In this document: piece by piece, positions 35,006 through 48,495 of the stretch
How positions within the stretch are numbered: position 1 is the first letter of the stretch
How the letters are laid out: each line of letters starts with the position of its first letter
Assembly (NCBI GenBank): GCA_949752745.1
Contig: OX457031.1
Coordinates: 5,600,849 to 5,664,848 of the forward strand
DNA: 64,000 nucleotides
Source: Protula sp. h YS-2021
Taxonomy: Eukaryota > Annelida > Polychaeta > Sabellida > Serpulidae
Direction: 5' to 3'
Position numbers and translations under genes: made by a program
The notes under the pieces: generated by a model
What the model was told of the DNA's origin: nothing
Databases searched by the model: none
What the model saw: the letters and a program-made list of their open reading frames with translations, nothing else

Positions 35006-36599
35006 GGACTTCTGGCTTAGTAACATTTCTATTCTCATTGAAACTGCAAGAGCTGATAGCGAAAGTATTTTTCAGAATATGGCCCATTGTCTAGAACATT
35101 GTCTTGTAATAGATTCATTTTCCTTCCTCTATGTGTTCCTCTTTAGTCCTAGATTTAATTTCCTGCCTCTATTTGCTCCTCTTTGCACTTGTCTGCTTCA
35201 TCAGTTTAGTTCTTTAGTTCTTTAGCCATTTTTTCATTAGTTCCTTAGCCATAGCGTGACTTCCGTGCTTGATGTCCGCTCTCAGTTTCAATAAACACCT
35301 ACAAAACGTATCACGTTTCAAGTTGTAAAACGACTGTGTTAGCGTAAAAAGTGCATTGACTTGGCCATTTAAACTACTCAAGTTCTAGTTAGAGTGATGT
35401 AAGAATGAAAGCAAGAAAAAAATAGTTTTTTATAATAAGTTGTCTTAAAATAAGCAAATGTGTTTTAATGTTCAACTCAAGTTTGTTGATTTGTGGGAAC
35501 TTCAATTTTAATAATTTATTTATTTATTTTAGCGAGTAAAAACAAACGCTCAAAGAATTGTGTGTATTTGAAAGTTTCTCATTCTGTATATATTGCTGTA
35601 TATTTTCAAGTCATTGGTTTGACCTCAACGGCAAATTAGTATAAAACCAATGGCATATTGAACACTAAGATGACGCCTATATGACAGAAATGTCGCCTGA
35701 AACGTCGCTGCGACGTGGTTTTATCTTTCTGTTAATAAAGGAGATACATTTTCTTTAACTCTGATATTTCGGAACTTCCTACGCCGTTGTGACAATGTCT
35801 TTGCGCTTCTGATCAGTTTTGCGATTCCAAAATGGAGCCGTTTTGAATCAGATTGCTTTTGTGTGTTTCTGGAGATCACAGACCTAATTACAAACATCTA
35901 TAATTTGATGTGTCTGATTGAAGAATCTATAACTATGGGTTCTAAAACTATAAACAATGGGTTGCACAACTATAAAAAATGGATGTATAACAATAACCAA
36001 ATATTTTCTATAATAACACGGGTTCTACAATAATAATAAAAATAATTTCGCTTAAGTTAGAAGTAGGAAACTGATCATGGGAGTAGGAAACATGGCAAGC
36101 ACAATATAAAACAGTTAAGAGCAAAATGAAAAAAACATAGGAAGTCACGTTTAAAGTGTTACTCAAAACATTTTAGAGTACAATGCAAGGTGAAGAAATA
36201 TTTTAAAGTAATCAGTAAAGCCGAAAGTCTTGCTTACTGAACGCATAGCCAAGTTACTGCAAAGAATTTCACGCACATCTTATAATAGAATTTGTGCTAT
36301 AATTAAGGATAGCACTGATACTTATCTTATATCCCGTATAATTTATATTTATATTTTATATTCTAAATCACACATTCCTAAATCAAGGTCAAGTTTCATA
36401 AATAATTTTACTTAAATTAACGCCTTAATAAAAGACACATTAGAAACATGTACAATGGCTGTGTTTTGTTATGTAAGAATTTTCACTCAGAAAATCTCAG
36501 CTATCTTTTAAAATACTCGAACGCTAGTTTTAGTATTATAACCTGAATTGGAATTATATTTGAATGAAAGTCAATGGAATATTTATGCTTTTTTCGGTA
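35006..36599. other. AT-rich intergenic DNA
   Basis: No gene. Short degenerate repeats of CTATAA...ATGGGTT occur near 35920-36030. Confidence 0.4.
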
Positions 36600-37580
36600 G
36601 AACTGATGCATACAATGTATCCGTCCCAACGCCTTTCAGACTTCCTTTTACACTCAGTACATTTCACTCGCTATAAGCTGCCGCTTCTAGAAGAAATTAA
36701 AAAAAGCAGAACAAGGCCTTGGACTTCCCTGTCGTACCCTGATTTTCTCTTTCTGATCAGATATATTTCGGATTAGTGATTAATTTTTCTGGTGTTTCTG
36801 CTACACTTAAATGGAGTTTGACTAGGTTGAATATGACATGGTGGTAAACCAGCGGATCCGACATTGTTGCCTTCACGACTTCTAATTCTTTCCAGAGTAA
36901 GGTTCTGTCCTCATACATTGTTGCAAGGACTCACAGTCGTTAGAATTCGAGACGCAGATTGTGGGCTGCCTTCCTCTACCCTGTCGAAAACATTCTTATT
37001 TTATCCTGCTTAACTCATCCCAACAATTTTGTCTCGTATGTTGCCATGTTTACATTATGATCAGCATAGCTACGGAAACGGAACTGTTCTTTCTCCCATA
37101 ACAAATATGATGCAAAGAAGCTGCAATGATAGTAACCAGCATTCAATTTAGCTGCTCTTATATTATCCGATGCCTGGTAGCTATCGTCCTATGACCTTTT
37201 GTCCTCAAAAAGGGCGTAGGCGTACTTGGTTTTTCCTTGAATCTCATCAAGGAATCTAGTAGTTGGTTCTTCTTTGAGTCTCCTTCATCTACAGTATTCA
37301 GCTGAAACCTTCACATGTGAGCTCTTGTACTTCTATAGTCTCTATTGCTAGGGCATACAATAAGCTTGTAAAGGGACAGATCTTTCCTTGAAGGATGATA
37401 CAATATATTAAATTCCATTTTACAAACACCGTGGAGTTTCTATCGTCTTCGTTGCGTACCCATGGTTCTATTATGTCGTGAATGGCCATGCACTGAAGTA
37501 AGACCAAAGAAAAGTCCGATTTGATCCCGTCCAACAAAATGCAATCTATGAAGTAATGCTATTATTATAGTGTTTGTATT
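36600..37580 (-). pseudogene. Decayed duplicate of the secreted-protein gene
   Basis: Colinear with 25463-27300 on the same strand but with many substitutions, indels and internal deletions. Shared stretches include TCCGTCCCAAC...TTTCAG (36620 vs 25506), TCTAATTCTTTCCAGAG (36880 vs 25843), CAATTTTGTCT (37024 vs 26275), AGTAACCAGCATTCAAT (37130 vs 26387) and AAGGAATCTAGTAGTT (37250 vs 26507). Similarity continues past the exon 2 acceptor into the intron (TCTATGAA...TTATAGTG, 37546 vs 27283), so this is a DNA-level duplication, not a retrocopy. No frame survives. Confidence 0.88.
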
Positions 37581-38209
37581 CGAAAGAAATTAGTAAATAA
37601 TTCCACTTTACGCTGTACACCAACGTATTTAAACATAAATCTGTGTTTTTGGTGCAAATTACGCAGACTTTTTGATTAAACAGAAGGTATTTAATGCAAA
37701 TCAAGAGGAAAATGAATCCGTTGTATTGTTGTAAATTGTTTAGCAATTAGACTTAGAAAATAATATTTGATAGCTAATTTATTGTAATTATGACTATGTA
37801 TTTAACTGGGACATTCGAGAAACAGGTAATATGTGCCAGCAATAGCAATGTCATAATAACAAATTGACTAAATGGCGTAAGGACATGATTGCGTTAGCGA
37901 AACACCAATACAATTTAATCTGCTAAATCTATGAAGATAGAAGAAAATATAAACACCGTCTGATCAGCAGTCTCATCGTTTCATTTTTTCTTGCACAATG
38001 ACTCCAGTAATGCTACATCTGTCTCATTTAATACATTATGTAGTAAAGAAGTCCAGGAAAAGTATTTAAACATTTCATAAAAGAATCCGTAAGACACTCC
38101 GCGGCATTCTGATGATACTGTTTGGTGCTGAGTGAATGCTACTGTTTGGTGCTGAGTGAATGCTACAGAACAACCTCAAAAATGGAATACGGCTCCTTCT
38201 ATTAACTAA
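37581..38209. other. AT-rich intergenic DNA
   Basis: A direct repeat of TACTGTTTGGTGCTGAGTGA (38118 and 38140) is the only visible structure. Confidence 0.4.
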
Positions 38210-38600
38210 GAACTTTGAGTCGTTAATGTTATTCGTGACTTGGGAATTTACTTGGATTCTGAACTCACAGTGAAACATCCCGTGTCAAGCATATCAATGA
38301 TTTGTCATTTAAATATACGTCATGCATGTCTACCTGCAAATATCTCACTACAGATGCAACAAAAGTGCTTGTTCATACCTTCATAATTATGAAGCTTGAC
38401 TATTACAATTCCCTTTTACACGGTGTCTCTGATGACCTTTCAGACAAGTTCTGCCTTATACAGAATGCTATAGCGAGAATATGCGCTTTTGTTATAAACT
38501 CACATATATAATTAACTTAGGTAAGCCTATTTGTAAAGGGCTATGGGCATTATGTTGATCTGGCGCTATATAAATTTTCTCGTTATTATTATTCTCATTA
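38210..38600 (+). mobile_element. Second CR1/L2-like LINE 3' fragment
   Basis: In shifting frames the plus strand gives IRDLGIYLDSELTVK, then VHTFIIMKLDYYNSLLHGVS and LIQNAIARI, the same polymerase C-terminal landmarks as the fragment at 18683-19440. It ends GGCGCTATATAAATTTT followed by TTA repeats, a common 3' tail of such elements. Confidence 0.8.
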
Positions 38601-41600
38601 TAGCAGTATCTAAGCCAAGTCATGAGATCATGTCTGGTGAAAAAATAAGACGTTATACTTTTCTTTTTAATTTTTCTTTATAAATATGTGGGCTACATTT
38701 GGGTTTATAGCGAGAAATTATATTGACAAAACAGCAATTTCCTGCAATCAAAAGATGAGACAATAAACCACCCTCGTCTAATGCGCGGCGTTCAGCATCT
38801 TTCAACACGGATCTGACGAGAGTGACAGAGTCTTGATCCTTCGAGTTTACCAGCCCCCTCCCTTCCCAAACCCCCTTCGACCAAAAGCTGGCACTTACTT
38901 TTTCAAAGACGTAAGACGTGAATACAATTCATTCATTCAGGAAAATGTTAAAGAAACAATTTCTCCAAATGGACATGATGGAACTTTGTGAACAATTCGA
39001 AATGAGCCATTAAACTGCATTTACAAATTTCAAATTAATTTAAATAGATATTCCAGTACCTGTTGCATTATTAATAACAAGTAAAAGTCAGTATTGAAAA
39101 TATCAAAAGCTTAACCGTAATTGCCATTCTTCTGAAAGTGGTTCAGGGTGTTTTGTGCAATGCAAAAATTTGGATGACGATAACATATTGTCACAGAATG
39201 CTTATATTGTTATATTCGACATGCATTGCTGCACACCGTGTTGTTATATACCGCATATAATGTTACGTACCGCATACAATGTTATATACGGAATACATTT
39301 TTAAATGCCATATATATATTGTTATACATCGCATACATTGTTATATATCGCATACATAATTAATGTACTCATAGCACTGAAAGACAAATCAATCAATTTC
39401 GGAAGTTTTGCTTTTGTTACTCGCATATACCGTCTAAAGCACTTGGTGTACACCAAATCTGCCGTGCACAATCGAGATTGGTTCCAGGCGGAAGCTATCA
39501 CAATAGAACATTTCCGATTCCGTCGTTGGAGTTGCAAAATGTACGATATTTAACAAAACAAATTAATGAATCCCAGAAGCCATTTTAAATGCAAATAAAT
39601 ACATCTGAGTGCACTTACATAAATCTGCCAATGCACACTTTTCCATTGTCGCATGATGTTGTCTGGTTATATGGATGTCTCACTGAAACAGACGTGATTA
39701 AATGCCAGTAATCTGTGCTGAAATATGTTCCATTGATGAAATGAATAAACTAAGGCTGCCTCATCTTATACGCTTGACTTGGTAATACTTTTTGACACAA
39801 TTAGGCTCTTCATTTTTCAAGCCATGTGATTGCTTGGTGTAGATCATAATAAAAACAGAGAGACTTTGACTTGTATTTGAAGTCCCACTTCATTGATTAT
39901 AGTATGCCAAAGTCGATGGAGCATCACTTATTTAGCGCTTCTTCTGAACTTCCTCTCCTGTATTGTGTGACTTAAGTACTGGTAATGGAACCTAGGGCTT
40001 GACCTGATTTTAAAGGCAAGGTGCGAAGGTTAAAAGCCATTCAGAGACTAAAAGCCAAAATACGCACTTTGAAGAGATTAAGCTGGTTTTAAAATAATAA
40101 CGTAGTGCTTACCTAAACAACACACGTTTAAATTATCACACGCATTTGAACTTTATTACTTTTATTTTTATTTTGGATATCATGACGTAATAAACGGTCC
40201 AGTTGTTGTTTTTAACTATAATGACGATGCGAACAATTAATTCTTTAATTATTATAAAATTTTGAAAATTCTTGAAGATAGAACATCGGCTAATATTTCA
40301 GGATACAAAGATAAATGAAAGACATTTACGTAAAACGCTTGGAAGCTAACAGATTTTACCGCTGAATTACGTCTTGCAAAAGTTGCAAAAAAAACAAAAT
40401 TCAAATCGATTCTATTGTGTCAGTTTAATTGGAATCGATATCCTTTAGATGCAGACATATTGTTTCAAGAAAGCACTCTTTAAAATGGCTTATTGTTAAA
40501 GCAGTCTTTCACCACTTAAAATATAATCAAAATGGTCAATGCGTGCTTGTGAATGTAGTGCAAGGAAAAGTAAAGCAAAAAAACAATCGAACTGAAATGT
40601 AACACATCAAACAGACATAAACAAATCAAACTATTTGAAAAAGAGAGAGGAGCAATGAGTGAGTGAGTGAGTGATAAAAGAACAAAACACTGTGAAACAG
40701 ATAGCGGGACAAAGGGTAACAGGTGCAATTTAAGAAGAACACACTGATTTAAATTTCTAAACTACCCAGGAAAGAAGTTTTATGCGTAAGTACGAGACAA
40801 AATTGAAACATCCGTTCAAAGAGTCAGCCCTAATCATTTCTCTCAATTTATGTGAATTCAGAACCTTTTAGATTACATATCTTTAATTTTGTTCATCTTC
40901 GCTATTTTGAAAAATAAGGTCAGCACACAATTTTACTAATACTTTATAGGTCTTGCGTCAAAGCGAAAACTTAATATTTGTTTCATATTTAATTAAATTA
41001 AATGCAATAGTTAGCTCAACAATACTTGTTAAAAGTCGTCCATTCATAATTATTTTAAAACTGTTTTAAAATTAATAAATTTTCTTTAACAATGTACCTT
41101 TATTGTTATTACTATAATAGCACTTGATGGAGGAACCATGTTTTACTGCCTTTACAACCGGTAATGCACAAGAACGGTGCATTATAATAGCTTGAATGCC
41201 TCCAGGTTTCTGTCAGTAGTAAAAACAGTTTGGGTTCATGCCATGAGGAATTACTTTGTTACATGTCTTTATTGAGGATTTTACGCTCGTTTTTTTCTTT
41301 AAAATTTAGATGCAGAAGTTATACTCAAATGGAGCTAAACTTTTTGTGAGTGATGTCGTGATTTCAAACTTTGGCAATTTCTTAGCTGTCATTTTGTTCA
41401 ATTTTGTTTTAACTTTTCAGCTTTCTATATCAGGAACAAAAATTTGAGATATATCAAAAGCAACATAAAAAATGCACAACGCTCTAGAGATTGAATAACT
41501 ACGCAATGCGCAAGTGTTCAATAAAATGTTTGCAGTGGCTGTAATAATAACACGTATCTTTTTATTAAAAAATAATTGCTTATATTTTTTATTTTAATTA

Positions 41601-41934
41601 TTTGGCATTATATAAATTCTATTTGTATCCTTTTTCACAAAGCATTTTGATAGTAATAAATTAGTTTTTCAATTTACACTTACTAGATCCGGTTCATAAC
41701 TTCAAGCACAATTTTAAATTAAAAGTGACATGGTTTCCATTGGTAAGAATATTCTGACATAATGTTTATCATCAGCTTTGTATTTACCATCATCTTTGAA
41801 CTCTTAATTATATTCCAAGTCAATGAAATGATGCAGAAGTTGGGAAAACCTCTCAGCAACAGCTATCTATCTAAGGCTTAAGATTAATTTGCAGTATAGG
41901 ATATGCTAAGCATTTCGGAACAGGAACAGGGTAG
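38601..41934. other. Gene-poor AT-rich region
   Basis: No exon, RNA gene or mobile element recognised. A small GAGT microsatellite lies at about 40656-40672. Confidence 0.4.
39195..39365. repeat. Degenerate 18-22-bp tandem repeat
   Basis: Variants of GTTATATACCGCATACAAT repeated about eight times. Confidence 0.65.
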
Positions 41935-42295
41935 TCAGTTTTGCAGTATTCGCCATAAGTCTTTTTCTTGACAGCCAGGCAATATTTTCAATGACAGGGG
42001 GCCAGTATTATAGATGAAAGGTAGTCAGTATTTGTCATAACACGTGGCCAGCATTTTGTATGACAGGTAGTTAATATCTTCCCTGACAAGTAACCGTACT
42101 TTCAATGACTGGTGGTCATTGTTTTCCATAACAGGTAGTGAGCATTTTCCACGACAGGTAATAAATGTTTTCCATGGCAAGTTGCCAGTGTTTTCCCTGA
42201 CAGATGGTCAGTATTTGCTATGACAAAAAGCGTACGACAAAGTTGCAACTGATAGCGTAATCCATAATAACTTGGGCTTTCCATGATAAACTAAT
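41935..42295. repeat. Degenerate 28-31-bp tandem repeat, about 11 units
   Basis: Variants of TTTTCCATGACAGGTAGTCA repeated with a 28-31-bp period. Confidence 0.75.
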
Positions 42296-42984
42296 CCATG
42301 GATAAGTCAGTGACACATACGTGCGTGCAAAGTCAGCGTTTTCGTTTTCTACGTGCTGTGACTTTGTAGGCGGATGAGGTCAATATTTTCTTTTGGAGTG
42401 AGATTTTACTGTGCGCAGCCTACTTTTGTACACCAATTTACCATCAAAAGCTGCCTTATTCCGGTTAGATTTTTGTGCACTCTAATAATCTCCGTTCAAT
42501 GGCAATCGCAATAACCCTCAACACCACCCCTACCCCGGCCTCAGAAGTGGCTAGATGTAAAGAACCCGGTCTTTACCATCCCCACCTCTGACGTCAAATG
42601 AATAGTAATTTTTATTATTAAATGGGATGTTAAGCGATTTTGTGCTCTATAAAACTGCTAGTTTATGTAGACCATATTCAATTGTGTTTTTTTTTGTATT
42701 ATAACAAAATACAAATTCAGAAGTGACCCAGCTTTTTGTAAAGGTCAGTGTAGTCCTTTGAAACGTGGCAGAGCCATTTAAGTTCAGACGATCACAAAAT
42801 ACTTGTTACTCTTAATAAATATCACATTTAACATTTGAAATGACATGAAACTAACCGCTATTCAACATAATAAATAGTAATCACGTTAGGATGTGTTTTG
42901 TAACAACAGATATTAAATAAGCACGGAAAGTTTTCGCTTCAATTTTGATACACATACTTTTTCAAATTAAAAAGAAAAACACAG

Positions 42985-44578
42985 ACGCGGACAAACAGCC
43001 GTCACTGCAGGACGAGATATTATCTTCTCTCGAGCAACGCTCACGAGGTGAGTATTTTTTAATATTTTACTATTTTCTTGCTTCACCACATCAATTAAAT
43101 TTATAAGATGGGATAACTGGTAACCAAATGTCAGCAATTTGATTTTAAACTAACAGAACAACTATACTTGCTTGCATTTTGTTGCAATTAGATGTGAATT
43201 TCAAAAACTCTGTATAAAATTATGAAGACAACTTACTACCGGTTTTTTGGGAAATAAGAATATATTAAAATAACAGAGGTCTAACTTGAATAGAAGATGT
43301 AAACAAAACTGTAAGAGATGTTTAGCCTCAGATAAAACTTGTGAACAAATTAAGACATCGATTTGTTTAGAAGAACACATGTCAATAAGAATACATTATG
43401 TAGGAAAGGTTACATGGTCTAACTGGGGACAAAAGTGACAATTGAGCACAGCAATCCTGAGAGCGTTAGCAGTGCAATGCAGTTTCCGTGTTACTTGCAA
43501 TAATCAGCCAATCTTCTGATTGCAGCAAAAGCTATAACAAAGATAAAGCTTACAATACCGTAATCTGAATGTTATGTTATTTTTGTAGATATAATATTAC
43601 TTTGTCATTACGAAATACAATACAGGACACACAGTGATAAGCCATCGGTACTCTCCAACATATTTGTTATGTCAATTGTTAATCATTTAAGCTCATTGAA
43701 GGAAAATATCTTTGTATTTCCTGCATAACTTACTAGTGATGTCAGACCATAAACTCTTAATACTATGCACACATAATTTATAATGTTTCAGATAATCGAT
43801 CAACATGATAAAAAATACAACTGCGTTTTGCTTAATGACAATTTGCGCTGCCTTATTGATTACCACTTCAGTAGGTAAATCTTTGGCACCAAAGTTTTAT
43901 AATGCCCAAATATACTATACAGGATGCTCGAATAAAAAAATAATCTTAGGTCAGTGCCAATCTCGGTGCAGGGTTTGCATAAAATTCTCCTGTTAATTAC
44001 GTTTAGTTTCTATTTAGCTAAACAAACACAGGTTTCAAAGTAGCCTTAAACTTATAAATTGACAAAAAATGTTATATCATATATGCGTTTTATAAAACAA
44101 TTGGACCATATCCGGTAGAAAAACGAGCTAAAATTATGAACAATGCCAGATCAGAAGTAAATAAAAAGAATTTGGCAATGGTCGGACCAGAAATAGAAAG
44201 AACGCCAGCCGGCTGGATCATTTTTACTAACATAAAGGGAAAAGAAACAAAACTATACCCTTTCTAGCTTTAAATAGTTTTTTGCCACTTATGTCATCAC
44301 ACAAACATCTAGTCTTAGCTTCTCTAAAACTGTGATACAAAGCCAAACACGAGAAAAAGCGCTATTTTTGTTGTTGTTTTTGTTATTGGTTTGTTATTGG
44401 TACGTTCGATTAAAACCTCCACAGCACTTTGTTTTTCTGTCAGCGCCTCCGAACCCAGGCTTCTACACTCTCCAGGCAGTGGGTGACGCTTTCGTGGAAG
44501 GACAGCAATGTGGTGTCGCAGGATTATTGTCTCTGCAAGGAGAATGATGAAGCGGAAGTGCTCTGTGAATGTCTGTAA
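42985..44578 (+). CDS. Small secreted cysteine-rich protein, tentative three-exon model
   Basis: Proposed exon 1 (non-coding) ends at 43047 with CACGAG/GTGAGT. Exon 2 starts at 43792 after GTTTCAG, with ATG at 43805. Exon 3 is 44444-44578 after GTTTTTCTGTCAG. Exon 2 encodes a clear signal peptide (CLMTICAALLITTSVG) and then GCSNKKIILGQCQSRC. Exon 3 encodes WVTLSWKDSNVV, YCLCKEND and a C-terminal LCEC motif. With an exon 2 donor at 43973 the product is 100 residues with seven cysteines after the leader (C41, C51, C55, C85, C87, C97, C99). The C-x3-C and C-x-C spacing recalls cystine-knot hormones, but this is not established. The weak point is the exon 2 donor (GTTTGC); without it exon 2 alone reads a 63-residue peptide. 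Confidence 0.42.
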
Positions 44579-44845
44579 ATCATAAACTGACAACATCAAA
44601 AAGGCCAAGTGCAACCACCCTAACAATATTCAAAAATATGAATATATGAATATGAAACAATATCATAAAAATTTAAATTTTTATACACTTCTTATTACAT
44701 TCACGTTAGTGAAAAGGCTTTTAATTTAAAATACTAAAATAGTTTTACTTCAAACACAACGTAGTTAATTTAACTTTGAGAGTATTTAATGCATCTTACT
44801 TGACTATGGCCAGACGAAGTACGAGTACATGCCTGGTTTGCTTTG

Positions 44846-44935
44846 CTCAATATTCGTCATCCTTACTTGTTAAATATTCGTCATCCTAACTTATAAAATA
44901 TTCGTCATCCTAACTTGTTACATATTCCACCATGA
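44846..44935. repeat. 24-bp tandem repeat, about 4 units
   Basis: AATATTCGTCATCCTAACTT with slight variation. Confidence 0.8.
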
Positions 44936-46884
44936 GTGCAGAAAGGTAAAAAGGTCAAGTGTTTCAACATGCCACCGATCATAATAGGTTGATTTACCAA
45001 ATACCTCCAATGTATACTATTTAAAACCAACAGCCATTTTGGTTGTGTCATACATGCCTCATATTAATCCTATTCTATGTCAGAGTAAAGCTCCATTTTA
45101 GCACATATTTCCCTATCTGTGCCACGGTAAGAAGTGTAAGAAGTTTCTGGCTGAGCCTAAATTGCATATTTGAGTTATGGTCGTGGTGATTGCAAAGTGT
45201 TGGGGAAATCTTAAAATACGCTGTAGGATTAAATAACACTCCTGAATCATTGGTACTAGGCTACAAAATCGCATTAGACAATAGAGTTAGACTACCCACC
45301 TCAGATACTTTAGTCAACAGTTATAACTACACTTTTTTCTCCATTAACAAAGTGAACATCTTCAAATAAAGTTTACTCAATTTCTAAAATGATTACATTT
45401 ACCATAAGCATTAATCAACATTACTGTCAATTTTAACAAATTAAATGACACCGTAACTATACTAATAAAAACACACCACAATCACAACAGGTTTACATTT
45501 TTTGTACACGGAACCGTAATTCTATCAGTAGTCAATATTTGCGCTGTGATTCTAGACAATGAAACTATAATTGTGACGTCACCCATTGTCTTTGCATGAG
45601 AATTCTCAGCCGCAAAACCCTTCTAATGACATCAACTTTCAATTTGCATAAACAACATCTTAAGGACTCTGAAGGGTCTATCTGTTCGTGAGGTCGTGTG
45701 TCGAGATCAAACTTGAAAACCCTTTAATGCCAAAAATGAAAATGTGTATACTATTTGCAATAATGTATACACTTATACAGTTATTTCTTTATATCTGGAC
45801 ATTAACATTTATGGCTATGCAACTAACTCTTTGCATTCAAGCTTCGTTTATAAAACAGGTCAAGCATCAAATCTTGTGTACTCTGTTCATGACATGTAGA
45901 ATTGACCACTTCCAAAAGCACCCGCTATAGCTAGGTTTTTCTTGCACTGAATTTTCAAACAATTAAGTGTATTCTGGCGTGGTGCCTGCAGATAGCACTA
46001 TCCACAGAAACTTCATATGTCAGAGATCCGTTCTTAGATAACAGGCCTTTCGTGTAGTGATGGGAAATGTCCATGTTTCATGTTCCTGGCGGTAATCATA
46101 CAGAAGAACGCCCTCATCTACACTGAAAGATTCGCGTATCATTTCATCCTTTCTGTTTTATGTTTAGGCACACAGCCTATTTGAGATCGGATTTCTCCCA
46201 CTCACTATCAGATGTGTTACCATGCATGTCCCAAAACAACGCGGAGAACGGAGATTTATTTTAGGCCACCTCGAGGAGTGTCAATTTCGTTAGAGGGGAT
46301 TTTTATTCAGTTCTTTGGAAACTTACATCAAACTTTGAATTCCACGTTTAGTGGCCATTTGAAAAAGGCATGAACGCAACTAATTTTTATCTGATTGGCC
46401 CTATGGTCTTTATCCATTTCACAGATAAAGTAAAACCTAAACAGTTCTTGTTATACCGTTATTGTCTCGGACGTGCTGATTTTATCCATATTGTTCCAGT
46501 CATCTTTAGTGTGTGTCAAAAATGATGATAAACACAATATAACAGCAAGAATTTAACCGCATCTTTCTTGTTCAGGTTCACCCACAAAACGTACTGAAGC
46601 AACACTTTTCCTAGAGATGGTCGTTGTAGCCAGAACTGGTGATAATCATTATCTAGAATGCATTATAGTTTATTGGTTTCCTCCAGAGACATTTTCGAAG
46701 TGCGTTGTGACAGTGCAGTTTGTCAGGGTGATACAGCAGGTGCGATTTACCAGAGTGATACAGGAGGTGCGATGCCACACACCGAACCTTTTCTGTGTTA
46801 ATCGTCACGTACGTCGATCCCACATCCCCAAGCATTTGTGAGTGCGTAGTCTTGTTGTCTATATTAATGAATTTATCTCCACCT
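44936..46884. other. Intergenic DNA
   Basis: No gene supported. A short repeat of GTGATACAG[C/G]AGGTGCGAT occurs at 46728-46772. Confidence 0.4.
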
Positions 46885-47240
46885 GCCAGAGCTGCTAGCA
46901 TGCTCTCAGTCGTGGAGAGTGGGAATCGATGTCAAGCGGTGAGTTCAAGGCCCATACGGTCACTCATGTACCAACTGGTTACCACGTGTGTCCATGACTG
47001 CTGGCATGCTCTCAGTCGTGCGGAGTGTGAGCCAATGTTAAGCGATGGATTAACGACCCAGGCGGTCACTCATGTACCAACTGGTTACCATGCATGCCCA
47101 TGACTGCTTTCAGTCGCAGTCATTTTTAGTCGTGGGAGAGCCAGTGTCAAGTGGTTGGTTCACGGTCAGGGAGTCGCAGAGTAGCCACTCAGTACCATGC
47201 GTGTCCATGAGAGTAGTGTTAAGCAGTGGATTCGCTGTTA
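46885..47240. repeat. About 115-bp tandem repeat, 3 diverged units
   Basis: Shared words: GCATGCTCTCAGTCGTG, GGCGGTCACTCATGTACCAA, CTGGTTACCA and TGTCCATGACTGCT. Confidence 0.8.
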
Positions 47241-47424
47241 CTTCGAAACACTGGTGGTGGGAGATTTTAGTTATACTTTAAGTTCAATTGTTGAAGAGAC
47301 TCCTGAAGTCTATTTCTGCTAAAATTTTAGCTTTTTCGGACCATCAGCCATGTGCATTGACTTGATCTCTTACCAGTCCAGCTTGATGTGACGTAACCGT
47401 TCTCCGTCAAACAACAGAGGGTCA

Positions 47425-47590
47425 CCGCTTTTGTGCACACACACACGCGTAGACGGCACTTTTGACACATACACGTGTGGACGGCGCTTTTGACACAAAC
47501 ACACGTAGACGGCGCTTTTAACACCACTCAAGTGTAGATGGTGTTTTAGGCGCATACACGCGTAGACGGCGCTTTTGACAAGCGTACTCT
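47425..47590. repeat. About 30-bp tandem repeat, 5 units
   Basis: CACACGCGTAGACGGCGCTT followed by TTGACACA, repeated with small changes. Confidence 0.85.
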
Positions 47591-47629
47591 ACAAGTGCAT
47601 TAACATACCCTTTTGGTTGAACATTTTTA

Positions 47630-47667
47630 TCGAGTTTCTTTGATTATATATTATCAAAGAAACTCGA
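47630..47667. other. Perfect inverted repeat (15-bp stem, 8-nt loop)
   Basis: TCGAGTTTCTTTGAT and its exact reverse complement ATCAAAGAAACTCGA are separated by TATATATT. It could extrude as a hairpin. No associated gene. Confidence 0.9.
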
Positions 47668-48124
47668 AAAGAATTGGCAAAAAACGGCATGTTTTCTCAC
47701 GCATGTGCTTTACTGGGTTTAAAACAACACAATATATTAGTATGTTCCCAAGATTTTTTCGATATTTTCGATATAACATCTTAAGCAGTGCGATCTACTG
47801 CTTAATGACATGAATCTATTTGTTCAGCTTTGACTGTCGCTTTCCAAACTTGTTAGAAGCTGACAAAGGACTTGTGAAATCTTTCGCATTGTTTCGGGTG
47901 AATATTCTTCTTGATATATAGTAACAGCATGTGGAATTGACAGTTTACCCAAAAAAGCAACAATAATTGCCCTTCAGTCGTGAGGTGTCCAAGAACTGTC
48001 AACTAACCTTCTGCCGCTTGGCTTAAAACTAAATCAATTGAAACCTCTGACTCTCGTTGCTCTTTGCCTATTTTTTTGGTAATTAACATCTTTGTCATGT
48101 AATCCATTTTTAGAACTGCATTCA
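47668..48124. other. Intergenic DNA
   Basis: 47945-48110 resembles 23350-23510, an old dispersed repeat. Nothing else seen. Confidence 0.4.
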
Positions 48125-48495
48125 CGCCAGCCTTATTTCCTGCCAAGTGACGTAACCACAGCCATAGTTATTACCATATGACGTATCCACAGCAATAGTT
48201 CCATGCCATGTGACCACAGCCTCAGTTCCTGCCACGTGACATAACCACACCCTTAGTTCCTGCCACGTGACATAACCACACCCTTAGTTAATGCCACTAG
48301 CCGTAACCACAGCCATAGTTGCTGCCACATGACGTAACCACAGCCATAGTTCCTGCCACGTGACGCACCCCCAGCCATGGTTCCTGCAACGTGACATAAT
48401 CACACCATAGTTCCTGCTACGTGGCGTACCCACAGCCATAGTTCCTGCCTCGTGACGTACTCACAGCCATAGTTCCTGTCACGTCATGTAACCAT
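48125..48495. repeat. About 30-bp tandem array with CACGTGAC and CGTAACC words, about 12 units
   Basis: Unit: TGCCACGTGACGTAACCACA followed by GCCATAGTTCC. The CACGTG E-box palindrome is retained in about five units. Confidence 0.9.

Noticed and set aside
45688..45930. 80-residue hydrophobic frame
   Set aside because: No signal-peptide logic, splice context or family pattern; compositional chance in AT-rich DNA.
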